Positions 26,933-35,101 of a stretch of 64,000 bases of DNA are shown here, piece by piece; position 1 is the first letter of the stretch; each line of letters begins with the position of its first letter. The notes under the pieces were generated by a model that saw only the letters and a list, made by a program, of their open reading frames with translations, was not told the origin of the DNA and searched no databases. The DNA lies in assembly GCA_964414345.1 (NCBI GenBank), contig CAYPWF010000003.1:29900-93899 (forward strand), read 5' to 3'. Origin of the DNA: Desulfocorpusculum sp964414345 (GTDB taxonomy: Bacteria > Desulfobacterota > Desulfocorpusculales > Desulfocorpusculum). The position numbers and the translations under genes were made by a program.

Positions 26933-27199
26933 ATGAAAACACAGTTGAACAGAGCAGGAGCATTGAGCTACGAGGGAGCCTCGGGGCCGGAGCTGATCAC
27001 CATCCCTTTGCCGGATGAGTTTAACCAAATGACTGCCTCCGAGCGAATTCAGTTTCTGTCAGACGCCCTCAAGGCGGTTGAGGCCAAGTATCCCCTTGAG
27101 AAGGACAGCCTCAGGAGGCACACCTCCCTCGTACGGATCGCAGATGGCAAGGTGACCTATTCCGTGGAATACCTCCCCATGCCTGACGACGACTATTAA
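26933..27199 (+). CDS. Small hypothetical protein (88 aa)
   Basis: 88 residues, soluble, acidic at the C-terminus (MPDDDY). ERIQFLSDALKAVEAKYPLE looks helical, and DGKVTYSVEYLPM looks like a beta strand. No family recognised. A GGAA three bases before the ATG is a weak ribosome site. Followed by a family hairpin (27257-27297), the same arrangement seen after other real genes in this window, which supports it being expressed. Confidence 0.5.
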   Translation: MKTQLNRAGALSYEGASGPELITIPLPDEFNQMTASERIQFLSDALKAVEAKYPLEKDSLRRHTSLVRIADGKVTYSVEYLPMPDDDY

Positions 27200-27256
27200 T
27201 GTTCTCTTAGGGAAAAACGGATTTGGTCTCTGGTGGAGACTTGAGTAGAAGTCAAT

Positions 27257-27297
27257 TCAGCCCGCATTGTTCACCCAGATGGAATGATGCGGGCTGA
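27257..27297 (+). repeat. Solo hairpin of the dispersed repeat, copy B
   Basis: TCAGCCCGCATTGTTC pairs with GAATGATGCGGGCTGA. This is only the left hairpin of the family, with no body after it. Compared with the consensus, the outer pair T-A is replaced by C-G on both arms, so pairing is kept. It lies 57 bp past the small hypothetical gene. Confidence 0.75.
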
Positions 27298-27417
27298 GTT
27301 TCTTCCATGCTGAGCCAAATTTGTTTGGGATTGGTAGGTAAGCGATTTCTTACCTTCTGTGCCTGCCTGATGTGAATCCGGACATTTCCTTGCTTGCAGC
27401 TAAGATCCTATCCCCCA

Positions 27418-27617
27418 GCTAGCCCGCATTATTCACCAACAGTGGGTAATGCGGGCTAGCTTTATGACATGTTTGGAAAAACCGGTCCATACTCAAAAGC
27501 ACCCTGCCTTTCGGTTTCAGCTTTGGTCGTGCTTTGAGTCGGAATATCTCGAAGTGTACCGGGGGCTTGGGGGCGTAGCCCCCAAAGCTAAGGGCTTTGG
27601 AGAATAATCCAGGCTAG
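27418..27617 (+). repeat. Dispersed hairpin repeat, copy C (type copy, about 200 bp)
   Basis: Left end is a near-perfect palindrome, GCTAGCCCGCATTATTCAC (27418-27436) against its inverse ending at 27460. A conserved body follows (AAACCGGTCCATACTCAAAA, GGTTTCAGCTTTGGTCGTGC, TTTGAGTCGGAATATC), then a second hairpin TTGGGGGC-GTA-GCCCCCAA (27568-27586). The right end is GGAGAATAATCCAGGCTAG, imperfectly the inverse of the left end, so the element has terminal inverted repeats. It differs from copy I (61881-62078) at only 8 of 198 positions, 6 of them in the first 40. No open frame in it looks coding. With copy B it fills most of the 549-bp gap 27200-27748. Confidence 0.9.
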
Positions 27618-27748
27618 AAGTTCCCCCAAATTCCAAATCCCCCCAAAACAGGGTCTGCTCTGTTTCGGAGCCATGCGCTGTGAGTCTCCTTCAAGCCAGG
27701 CTTTACAAGCATCAAGGACTATTCTCAGGGCATGACCAGTTAGCCCGT

Positions 27749-29140
27749 CTATTTTGCCTTCCCACTAATCTTTGACCAACGACACAGAGCTGCTAGGGCT
27801 CTAGCAGCCCTTTCGGGTGTTGGATAATTCACTATGGCTCCGGCCTCCTCCAGCTCCTCCACCTCTTGGTCCCATATTCCTGGTGGGGCTGAGATGCAGC
27901 TCAGCACCGGTTTGCTTTGCCTCCACTCCACAAGCAGATCCCTAAGCCCTGACAGTGCTCTCAGATTAGCCGAGGCGAACATGATCAGAAGCAATATGGC
28001 ATCAACCCCCTCGCTACTCATCACGGCTTTTACAATGCCCCTGATAGCTGCCCCGTCATACCAGGCCGGGCCCATGTCCACGGGATTGGTGCGCATGGCC
28101 AAGGGAGGAAGAAGCCGTTCTATCTCCTTTTGAGTTTGGATGTCAAAGGGCCTCACATCCAGACCCTCTGCCAGGCACACATCCAAAGCCGCCATGGCCG
28201 GACCTGCCTGGCCTGAAAGGATGGCCACCCGAGTTCCCCTTGGAGGCCCACAGGCCCCGAGCACCTTGGCTGAATCCAAGAGTTTCTCTGAGGAATCCAC
28301 CCAAAGAATGGATCCCTGGGCAAAGGCGCCCCGGTAGACTTCATAGCTGCCGGCCAAGCTTCCAGTGTGGGAACGGCTGGCCTGATCTCCCAGATCTGAC
28401 CTCCCACATTTGTACGCCACCATTGGCTTCTTACCTTTGAGCCGGCCGGCCTCCAGGAGCAGATCCCTGGCCCTGTCCAAGCCCTCCACATACATGGCCA
28501 CACACTTGGTCAGCGAGTCCTCCACAAGATGTTCAAGCAGATCCTGGAAGTCCACGTTGCAGCGATTTCCCAGCCCTATTACCTTGCTCAATCCCACCCG
28601 AGTTCTCATGGCCAAGAAGGCCAAGAGGTGAGACATGCCCCCGCTTTGGCTCACAAGGGATACCCCTCCGGGGATTGCCCTTGAGAATTCAGGAGTAAAG
28701 GATGCGTTTAAATGGTCATGAAGACTAACCAGGCCGAAGGTGTTGGGCCCTATGATGGGGATTCCAGCCCGAGTTGCTGCAGCACCCACCTGCTCCTGAA
28801 GTTTTGCCCCCAATGGATCCTCTATCTCTCGGAAGCCGGCGGTTATCAAAACCACTGCCTTGACGCCTTTTCTGGCGCAGGCTTCAATCTGTTCCAAAAC
28901 GCGTGCGGCCGGCACCACCAGTATGGCCATATCCAGGCTCCCGGGAGTTGCCTCCAAAGAAGCATGGGCCTTTAAACCCAGCAGCTTTTCCCTCCCTGGA
29001 TTAACAGGCAGGATCTTCCCAGGGAACCCTCCCGTGAGAAGGCTTTTCATCACGTGGAATCCCAGCTTCCCCTCATCCTCGGTGGCCCCTACCACTGCTA
29101 CCGAAGAAGGCGAAAAGAGATATCTGAAATCCGCCTTCAT
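27749..29140 (-). CDS. Acyl-CoA synthetase (NDP-forming) alpha-subunit-like protein
   Basis: 463 residues: CoA-binding Rossmann domain (SPSSVAVVGATEDEGKLGFH), then two succinyl-CoA-ligase-like flavodoxin domains (SLVSQSGGMSHLLAFLAMRT, with the GNRCNVDFQDLLEHLVED block). The phosphohistidine region reads ASRSHTGSLAGSYEVY. This is the alpha half of ADP-forming acyl-CoA synthetases. No ATP-grasp beta domain is fused or encoded beside it, so it either pairs with a distant subunit or is a family member with another role. Lies before an enoyl-CoA hydratase on the minus strand in reading order hydratase then synthetase. Confidence 0.85.
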   Translation of the reverse strand: MKADFRYLFSPSSVAVVGATEDEGKLGFHVMKSLLTGGFPGKILPVNPGREKLLGLKAHASLEATPGSLDMAILVVPAARVLEQIEACARKGVKAVVLITAGFREIEDPLGAKLQEQVGAAATRAGIPIIGPNTFGLVSLHDHLNASFTPEFSRAIPGGVSLVSQSGGMSHLLAFLAMRTRVGLSKVIGLGNRCNVDFQDLLEHLVEDSLTKCVAMYVEGLDRARDLLLEAGRLKGKKPMVAYKCGRSDLGDQASRSHTGSLAGSYEVYRGAFAQGSILWVDSSEKLLDSAKVLGACGPPRGTRVAILSGQAGPAMAALDVCLAEGLDVRPFDIQTQKEIERLLPPLAMRTNPVDMGPAWYDGAAIRGIVKAVMSSEGVDAILLLIMFASANLRALSGLRDLLVEWRQSKPVLSCISAPPGIWDQEVEELEEAGAIVNYPTPERAARALAALCRWSKISGKAK

Positions 29141-29187
29141 AAATTCCCCCTAGTTGGACCCTGGCTTTCCCTCAGGAGTGCCCAAGC

Positions 29188-29979
29188 TCAGACTCCTTGG
29201 AATTGGGGCTGCCTTTTTTCCAGCTTGGCTCTTATGGCTTCCTGGAAGTCACGGCTTGTGATAAGCGAGGCTTGAACCTGACTGGTATACTCCAAAGCGG
29301 CCTGGAGTCCTGTGTCCGGAGAGAGATCCACCACCCGTTTGGCCAAGCCTATGGAAAGAGGAGGAAGGGCAAGTAGTTCCTCTTTCCATGCGTTAAGCTC
29401 CTGATCCAGTCTATCCGAGGAGACGGCCTTGTTTACCAGGCCCAACTCCTGTGCCTTAGCCCCGTCTACCGCCCTTCCCAACATTACGAACTCCTTGGCC
29501 CTGGCAACCCCCAAGATACGCACCAGCCTTTGGCATCCCCCCAAGTCAGGCACTAGACAGTATTGCACCTCTGGGAGGGCAAAGCGCGCCTCCAAGGTGC
29601 AGATTCTGAAATCGCAGGCCAAGGCCAACTCCATGGCCGCCCCTAGGGCGTAACCATGGATTACGGCCAGAACCGGTTTTTCCAAAGAACTGACTCTGTT
29701 GAACACCTCCTGCATTCTGGCTAGATGATACCGGAAGGCTGTGGGGACCCGCTCCAGGCCTTGCCCAGCCAAGGCCTTAAGATCCGTTCCAGAAGAAAAA
29801 GCCCTCCCTGCCCCCCTGATAACCAGAAGCCTGAGATTCTCCATGCGGCTTATCTCGTCTAGGGCCTGGGCCATCTCTTCCAACAATCTGGGGCTTATGG
29901 CATTGAGTTTCTCGGGCCTATTCAAAATCAGACTTAAAACCGCACCTTCTCTTTCCAATAGCAGTGTCTCGTATCCCAT
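29188..29979 (-). CDS. Enoyl-CoA hydratase/isomerase family protein
   Basis: 263 residues of the crotonase fold. NRPEKLNAISPRLLEEMAQA, the oxyanion block GAGRAFSSGTDLKALAGQ, and VIHGYALGAAMELALACDFR are clear. At the site of the usual first catalytic Glu the sequence reads GAAMELALACD (Glu kept); the second reads LPEVQYCLVPDLGG. Start at ATG 29979 with GAGGTGGG four bases upstream; an open extension to 30012 is unlikely. Co-directional with the acyl-CoA synthetase-like gene; a CoA-thioester degradation role is inferred. Confidence 0.88.
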   Translation of the reverse strand: MGYETLLLEREGAVLSLILNRPEKLNAISPRLLEEMAQALDEISRMENLRLLVIRGAGRAFSSGTDLKALAGQGLERVPTAFRYHLARMQEVFNRVSSLEKPVLAVIHGYALGAAMELALACDFRICTLEARFALPEVQYCLVPDLGGCQRLVRILGVARAKEFVMLGRAVDGAKAQELGLVNKAVSSDRLDQELNAWKEELLALPPLSIGLAKRVVDLSPDTGLQAALEYTSQVQASLITSRDFQEAIRAKLEKRQPQFQGV

Positions 29980-30108
29980 ATTTCCCACCTCACAAAAGAA
30001 TAGGCATTGCAATTTTCCATTTCCGAGGATCGCATTCTATCCCGGCCTGGTAGACCAGACAACCCAGAGTTGCTCCAAGAATACCCGCCCTCCCTTCTCT
30101 GAAGGAGT

Positions 30109-30148
30109 TAGCCTCCAAATCATTCACCAAAAGTGGATAATGCAGGCT
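30109..30148 (+). repeat. Degenerate solo hairpin of the dispersed repeat, copy K
   Basis: TTAGCCTCCAAATCATTCAC pairs partly with GTGGATAATGCAGGCTC. The centre (CATTCACC, GTGGATAATG) matches the family; the outer left arm is disturbed. No body follows. It lies in the 231-bp gap between the divergent enoyl-CoA hydratase and the amidohydrolase gene. Confidence 0.5.
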
Positions 30149-30210
30149 CTTTTGGAGGGCTTGGAGAATGATCTGAGTGAGGCTAGAATCGGTCCTTGTG
30201 GGGGTGAGCT

Positions 30211-31197
30211 ATGGTGATAGACGTGCACGTGCATGTAGCCGGCACAGGCAGCCACAGTTCTTGCTTCATTTCTGAGAAGCTACGCCGAAGCCCGGCCTAT
30301 CTTCTTATGCTGGCCACCACCGGCCATTTGTTTGGAAGAGTCGACGATGAGACCATCCAGGAGCACATCCTTCTGAGCTTGAGGAAGGCCGAGTTGGTGC
30401 AGCGGGCCGTGTTCTTGGCTTTGGACATGGTGTACGATCACCAGGGTAGGCCTCTGCCACAGCGAACACATCTCTATGTCCCCAACGACCACGTGGTGCA
30501 TATGGTAGGGCTTGAGCCCAGGGGCTTGTTCGGGGCCTCGGTTCACCCTGACAGGCCTGATGCTTTGGATGAGCTGGAAAGGGTGGCCCAGCTGGGAGCT
30601 GTGTTGGTCAAGTGGATTCCATCCTCACAGGAGATCAATCCAAGCCGCAAGCGCTATGTGCCTTTCTACAGAAAACTGACCGAGCTGGGGCTACCTCTTC
30701 TTTGTCACGGAGGAGCCGAGCACGCAGTGCCTTGCTCCGAACCCCAAGAGGAGCTGAGAGCCTATGACGATCCATCCAAGCTGGTATTTGCCTTGGAGCA
30801 AGGGGTGAAGGTGATAGCAGCCCATTGCGCCTTGCCTGTTTTCAGCCGAGACGAAGACTACACAGAGATGTTCATTGATCTCATGGCCCAGGCCGAAAAG
30901 GAAGGATGGGCCCTGTACGCCGACATATCGGCTCTAGCTGCCCCTTTCCCTCACCGGGTGGGAATGATAAGAAGAATTCTAAGAGAGCTTCCCCACGAAA
31001 AGCTGCTTCTAGGAAGCGACTATCCCATCCCGGTGAGCCCCTTGTGGCCAGGGGCTGCTGGGGAGATGGACCTGGAAGAGTGGGCCGGGGCAATGCTGAC
31101 TTCCAACCCCCTGGATCGTAATCTTAAGGTGATAAGAGCCCTTGGCTTTTCCCCAAAGGTCTTGACCAATGCCCAAAAAGTTCTGCGGCTTCCCTGA
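30211..31197 (+). CDS. Amidohydrolase_2-family TIM-barrel hydrolase/decarboxylase
   Basis: 328 residues of the amidohydrolase-related family that includes aminocarboxymuconate-semialdehyde decarboxylase. HxH at the start (VIDVHVHVAG), central His in LPLLCHGGAEHAV and VIAAHCALPVFS, and the late Asp in LLLGSDYPIPVSP. The GASVHPDRPDALDELERVAQ block is a family landmark. Ribosome site GGGGGTGA precedes the ATG. Substrate unknown. Stands alone between divergent and downstream genes. Confidence 0.82.
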   Translation: MVIDVHVHVAGTGSHSSCFISEKLRRSPAYLLMLATTGHLFGRVDDETIQEHILLSLRKAELVQRAVFLALDMVYDHQGRPLPQRTHLYVPNDHVVHMVGLEPRGLFGASVHPDRPDALDELERVAQLGAVLVKWIPSSQEINPSRKRYVPFYRKLTELGLPLLCHGGAEHAVPCSEPQEELRAYDDPSKLVFALEQGVKVIAAHCALPVFSRDEDYTEMFIDLMAQAEKEGWALYADISALAAPFPHRVGMIRRILRELPHEKLLLGSDYPIPVSPLWPGAAGEMDLEEWAGAMLTSNPLDRNLKVIRALGFSPKVLTNAQKVLRLP

Positions 31198-31364
31198 AGC
31201 CTTTTCAGAGATGATTTTTGGCTTCTTGTTCAGATGCGTTTCTTGATGCCTATGACTCCTTTGTTTGACTGGGCCCACACCATCTTCTATACTCCCATGG
31301 TGTCTGGAGTCTTACCCAAAACACCTCAAAAACAGAGGGAATCGGCCGAGGAGGAGATGAGAAA

Positions 31365-32399
31365 ATGCTAGTGCCCATGAGGATACTTTTGGATCACGCT
31401 GCTGAGAATGGATACGGTCTGGCGGCCTTCAACGTAAACAATATGGAGCAAATTCAGGCCATAATGGAGGCAGCCAAAGAGACGGAGTCCCCGGTCATAA
31501 TCCAAGCATCCAGAGGAGCCCGCAAGTACACCAACGACGCGTTTCTGCGACACCTCATGTTGGGTGCAGCCGAGTTATACCCACAGCTTCCCATTGCCAT
31601 GCATCTTGACCACGGGAATTCGCCGGAGACCTGTTTCAGCGCCATAAAGCAGGGTTTTACAAGTGTCATGATGGACGGCTCCCTCATGGAAGACGGTAAG
31701 ACCCCCAGCTCTTACCAATACAACGTGAAGGTGACCCGCCAGGTGGTAAAGGCGGCCCACCGAAAAGGCGTAACAGTGGAAGGTGAGATAGGTACCCTTG
31801 GAGGCATTGAAGATGGCCACGGAGCCGGTTTGAGCTCAGAGGAAGCCAAACGCCATCTGACCGATCCACAACAGGCCGAGCGCTTTGTGCGGGACACGGG
31901 GGTGGATGCCCTGGCAGTAGCCATAGGCACAAGCCACGGAGCATACAAGTTCTCGAGGCCCCCCACAGGCGAAGTCTTGGTGATGAGCCTCATAGAGGAG
32001 ATTCACCGCAGGATACCCAACACACACCTTGTGATGCACGGTTCCTCCAGCGTGCCTCAGGAACTTCTGGAGATCATCCGCCGCTACGGCGGGCAGATGA
32101 GGGAAACCTACGGGGTGCCGGTGGAGGAAATCCAAAGAGGGATAAAGCATGGCGTAAGAAAAATCAATGTGGACACGGACAACCGGCTGGCCATGACCGG
32201 CGCCATAAGAAGGGTCTTCGCCGAATCCCCTGACAAGTTCGACCCCAGGGACTACCTGGGGGAGGCCCGTGCAGCCATGAAAAAGGTGTGCATTGAGCGT
32301 ATGGTGGCCTTTGGACAGGCTGGAAATGCTCCCAAGATAAAACCCATCACCTGTAAGCAAATGGTGATCTTTTACAAGACCGGGGTCAGGCCCGGGTGA
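31365..32399 (+). CDS. fba: Class II fructose-bisphosphate aldolase
   Basis: Zinc-dependent aldolase, 344 residues. Zinc ligands and substrate motifs: MHLDHGNSPETCFSAIKQGF, VTVEGEIGTLGG, AIGTSHGAYKF, LVMHGSSSVPQE and KINVDTDNRLAMTGAIR. The enzyme cleaves fructose 1,6-bisphosphate to DHAP and glyceraldehyde 3-phosphate, or runs in reverse for gluconeogenesis. Reverse flow would use DHAP from the four-carbon acid cassette; that is inference. Confidence 0.96.
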   Translation: MLVPMRILLDHAAENGYGLAAFNVNNMEQIQAIMEAAKETESPVIIQASRGARKYTNDAFLRHLMLGAAELYPQLPIAMHLDHGNSPETCFSAIKQGFTSVMMDGSLMEDGKTPSSYQYNVKVTRQVVKAAHRKGVTVEGEIGTLGGIEDGHGAGLSSEEAKRHLTDPQQAERFVRDTGVDALAVAIGTSHGAYKFSRPPTGEVLVMSLIEEIHRRIPNTHLVMHGSSSVPQELLEIIRRYGGQMRETYGVPVEEIQRGIKHGVRKINVDTDNRLAMTGAIRRVFAESPDKFDPRDYLGEARAAMKKVCIERMVAFGQAGNAPKIKPITCKQMVIFYKTGVRPG

Positions 32400-32446
32400 G
32401 ACCAGCCCCCTGGCAAATCCTTCCCCTAAAGAGTTAAGGAGGGCCC

Positions 32447-33376
32447 ATGGAGTGCTTCTTGCTGGGCTCGGGGGGCATGATGCCCATGCCTTACCGGTAC
32501 CTCACGTCTCTGGTGGTGCGCCTCCAGGGGGCCATGTACATGTTCGATGCCGGGGAAGGCACCCAGATCGCCCTGAAGAAGGCAGCCATAGGGATAAAAA
32601 ACCTGAGGGTTTTGGCTTTGAGCCACCTCCACGGAGATCACTGCCTCGGCATACCGGGCATCTTGATGATGCGGGCCCAACTGGAAGAACCCTGCCCTCT
32701 TACCATTTTGGGGCCACCCGGTACAGAGGATTTCTTGAAAGGAGTGCATCAGGCTCTTCGGTTCCATTTGAGCTTCCCTTTGAACTTCCTGGAGTGGAGC
32801 CAAGACGGCTCTCAGGAGCCTTACAAGGATGATCTGGTGAGAATCTCCTGGGCTCCTCTGAGCCACACCACATTTTGCCTTGGGTTCCGTTTGGAAGAAC
32901 ACCAGAGGCCTGGCAAGTTCAGGCCGGATTCCGCAAGGAAGCTTGGGGTTCCCCAAGGGCCCTTGTGGGGTGAGCTTCAGAAAGGCAGGGAGGTGCTTCT
33001 GGAAAACGGCACAAGGGTCTCCCCAGGGCAGGTGACAGGAAACCCTAGAAGGGGGAGAAGCCTGTGTTATGCAGTGGACACCAAAGCCTGCAAGGGACTG
33101 TATCGACTTTGCAGAGAAGTGGACTTGGCTTTCTTGGACGGCATGTTTCTCCCCCAACACTCCCAAGAAGCCGCTCAAAAGGGCCATATGACCGTGGAGG
33201 ACGCGGCCAGGGTGGCCTCTAGGGCAAATGCCAGGAGGGCGGTCCTGGTGCATTTGAGCCCAAGGTACAGGGAGGAATCTGAGTTGAAGGCATTGGAAGA
33301 GGCGGCCAGGGAAAGACACCCAGAGGCCCAGGTGGGAAAAGACCTCACCATGTACAGCATCGCCTTGCCCGACTGA
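32447..33376 (+). CDS. rnz: Ribonuclease Z-like metallo-beta-lactamase-fold protein
   Basis: 309 residues. MECFLLGSGGMMPMPYRYLT opens the metallo-beta-lactamase fold of tRNase Z; the metal site SHLHGDHCLGIPG and later Asp (YAVDTKACKGL) and His (RRAVLVHLSPRY) ligands follow. The C-terminal HMTVEDAARVASRANARRAV is typical of RNase Z. It would trim tRNA 3' ends. Lies 47 bp after the aldolase gene and 25 bp before the PLD-domain gene. Confidence 0.88.
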   Translation: MECFLLGSGGMMPMPYRYLTSLVVRLQGAMYMFDAGEGTQIALKKAAIGIKNLRVLALSHLHGDHCLGIPGILMMRAQLEEPCPLTILGPPGTEDFLKGVHQALRFHLSFPLNFLEWSQDGSQEPYKDDLVRISWAPLSHTTFCLGFRLEEHQRPGKFRPDSARKLGVPQGPLWGELQKGREVLLENGTRVSPGQVTGNPRRGRSLCYAVDTKACKGLYRLCREVDLAFLDGMFLPQHSQEAAQKGHMTVEDAARVASRANARRAVLVHLSPRYREESELKALEEAARERHPEAQVGKDLTMYSIALPD

Positions 33377-33401
33377 CCTCCCCTTTTTTGAGAGACCGGA
33401 T

Positions 33402-33950
33402 GTGGAAATGACACTCTCCACCTTCCAAGCAGAACTTCTTTTTGGGTCAGAACTGCATCAAAGAGTGATCCTGGAGGGCATGCTTAAAGCCGAGAGGTTC
33501 GTTTGGATGGCTACTGCCAACCTCAAGGACATGCACATAAAAAAGGCAGGAAGATTCAGGCCGATCCTGGAGGTCTTGGAAGAGCTGGCCCTAAGGGGTA
33601 TATCCTTTCGCATTGTGCATGGGGAGCTCCCTTCAAGGCCTTTTAGGCAGACCCTGGAGAGGCTTGGGGCCTTGAGCTCAGGCGCACTGGAGCTTCAAAT
33701 CTGCCCTCGCAGCCATTGGAAGATACTCATAGTGGACGGTCTGAAAGCCTACATGGGCTCAGCCAACTTTACCGGCGCCGGGCTGGGAGCCAAGTCTGAA
33801 AAACGCAGAAACCTTGAGTTGGGCCTCTGGAGCCAGGACCCGGCGTTTGTAAAAGAGATCCAGCGCATTTTTGACCAATTCTGGATTGGAGAGCAATGCC
33901 GGGACTGCGGCCTAAGCAGGCAATGCCCGGATCCCATAGGCGAAACTTAA
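33402..33950 (+). CDS. Phospholipase D-like domain protein with C-terminal Cys cluster
   Basis: 182 residues with a single HKD-type motif, SHWKILIVDGLKAYMGSANF, that is H-x-K-x4-D then SxN. A single motif implies a dimer for catalysis, as in bacterial nucleases such as Nuc. The N-terminus lacks a signal peptide. The last 20 residues hold CRDCGLSRQC, a possible metal site. Function (nuclease or lipid hydrolase) is not decided. Repeat copy D starts 8 bp after the stop. Confidence 0.72.
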   Translation: MEMTLSTFQAELLFGSELHQRVILEGMLKAERFVWMATANLKDMHIKKAGRFRPILEVLEELALRGISFRIVHGELPSRPFRQTLERLGALSSGALELQICPRSHWKILIVDGLKAYMGSANFTGAGLGAKSEKRRNLELGLWSQDPAFVKEIQRIFDQFWIGEQCRDCGLSRQCPDPIGET

Positions 33951-33957
33951 GGCCGGC

Positions 33958-34155
33958 CTCGCCTGCATTATTCACGATTAGTGGATAATGCGGGCTATCT
34001 TAATGACGTGTTATGACAAACCGGGCAATGCTCAAAGACACCTTGGTTTTCGGTTCCAGACTTGGTCCTGGTTTGAGTCGGAATATGTCAAACCGTACCG
34101 CGGGCTTGGGGGCTTGAGCCCCAAACTCAGAGGCTTTGTAGAACAATCCGGGCCA
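33958..34155 (+). repeat. Dispersed hairpin repeat, copy D
   Basis: Left hairpin CTGCATTATTCAC (about 33962-33974) against GTGGATAATGCGGGCTA (33981-33997). Body shows CACCTTGGTTTTCGGTTCCA and TTTGAGTCGGAATATGTC, second hairpin TTGGGGGC-TTGA-GCCCCAA, right end GAACAATCCGGGCCAG. It lies directly after the PLD gene, hairpin first. The remainder of the 359-bp gap to scpA's end (34156-34309) shows no further gene. Confidence 0.88.
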
Positions 34156-34309
34156 GGGGCTGCACTTCCAAACCCTTTCCATGCCTCAGTTTCAAAAACA
34201 ACTGAATCCAGAAAGTGCAATCAGGATGTGCTGGGCTTTGGAGCAACTTGTCCCAAGAACTGCTCAGTTGGCAAACCTTGTCCACCACTGCTCGAAAGCC
34301 AAAACGGGG

Positions 34310-35086
34310 CTACACAGGCAGGATGCGTATGGCTCCGCAGCCCAGGGCTTGATGGGCCCTTACCATCCTTAGCCTTACCATTTCCAAAAGAGCCAGAAAG
34401 CTCAACACAAGCTCCATGCGGGAAGGTTTCCCTGCAAAAAACTCTTCGAACAAGACTCCTTGAGGTTTGGCTCTCAGGACCTCGGCCATCTCCTGGATAC
34501 GATCGGCCAAGCTCAGCCTCTCCATGTCCAGATCAAGGGCCTTCTTATCCCAAGTCCGGCTGGCCATCAAACGCCCAAAAGCTTCCAGCAGCTCGAATAT
34601 GCCCACTTCGATTTCCTGAAAGGGATCCGTATCTTTCTCAAGCTCTTCCAAGTCACCCCCCGGGCGAGAAAAAACGTCCCTTCCGAGCACCGAGCGAACC
34701 ACCAGGCCCTGGGCCGCCTCCCTGTACTTCTGGTATTCCAGAAGCCGTCTTACCAGCTCTGCCCTGGGATCCTCCGGCTCCTGGTTTTCTTCTGTCTCTG
34801 CAGTCTCCAAATGCTGGGGTAGCAGCATCCTGCTCTTTATATGCACCAGGGTGGCTGCCATGACCAAATAGTCGCTTGCCAAATCCAGATTCAAGGAACG
34901 CATCAGACTTAGATACTCAAGATACTGTTCTGTAATGAGAGCCATGGGGATGTCGTAAATATCCAGCTGGTTCTTGCGGATAAGATGAAGGAGCAAATCC
35001 AGCGGCCCCTCGAAGCCCTCCAACCTGACCGTGCATTCCACCTCAGCCTCTCCCGAATTCCAAGGTCGAGCAAGACCCATCACCAA
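34310..35086 (-). CDS. scpA: Segregation and condensation protein ScpA
   Basis: Kleisin subunit of the SMC-ScpAB chromosome condensin. 258 residues: N-terminal kleisin domain LEGFEGPLDLLLHLIRKNQL DIYDIP, helical AATLVHIKSRMLLPQ, and C-terminal winged-helix end SRMELVLSFLALLEMVRLRM. Lies 15 bp after trpS on the same strand. The usual partner scpB does not follow; the next sequence is repeat copy D and a convergent gene. Confidence 0.92.
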   Translation of the reverse strand: MVMGLARPWNSGEAEVECTVRLEGFEGPLDLLLHLIRKNQLDIYDIPMALITEQYLEYLSLMRSLNLDLASDYLVMAATLVHIKSRMLLPQHLETAETEENQEPEDPRAELVRRLLEYQKYREAAQGLVVRSVLGRDVFSRPGGDLEELEKDTDPFQEIEVGIFELLEAFGRLMASRTWDKKALDLDMERLSLADRIQEMAEVLRAKPQGVLFEEFFAGKPSRMELVLSFLALLEMVRLRMVRAHQALGCGAIRILPV

Positions 35087-35101
35087 AACCCGATGCTCCG
35101 G

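Noticed and set aside
32426..33421. 331-codon minus-strand frame opposite the RNase Z-like gene
   Set aside because: The plus-strand frame has the full metal site SHLHGDH; the opposite frame has no motif and no ribosome site.
33988..34863. Long open frame of 291 codons on the plus strand
   Set aside because: It starts inside repeat copy D and runs antisense through scpA, which has clear family motifs. Proline- and serine-rich nonsense composition.
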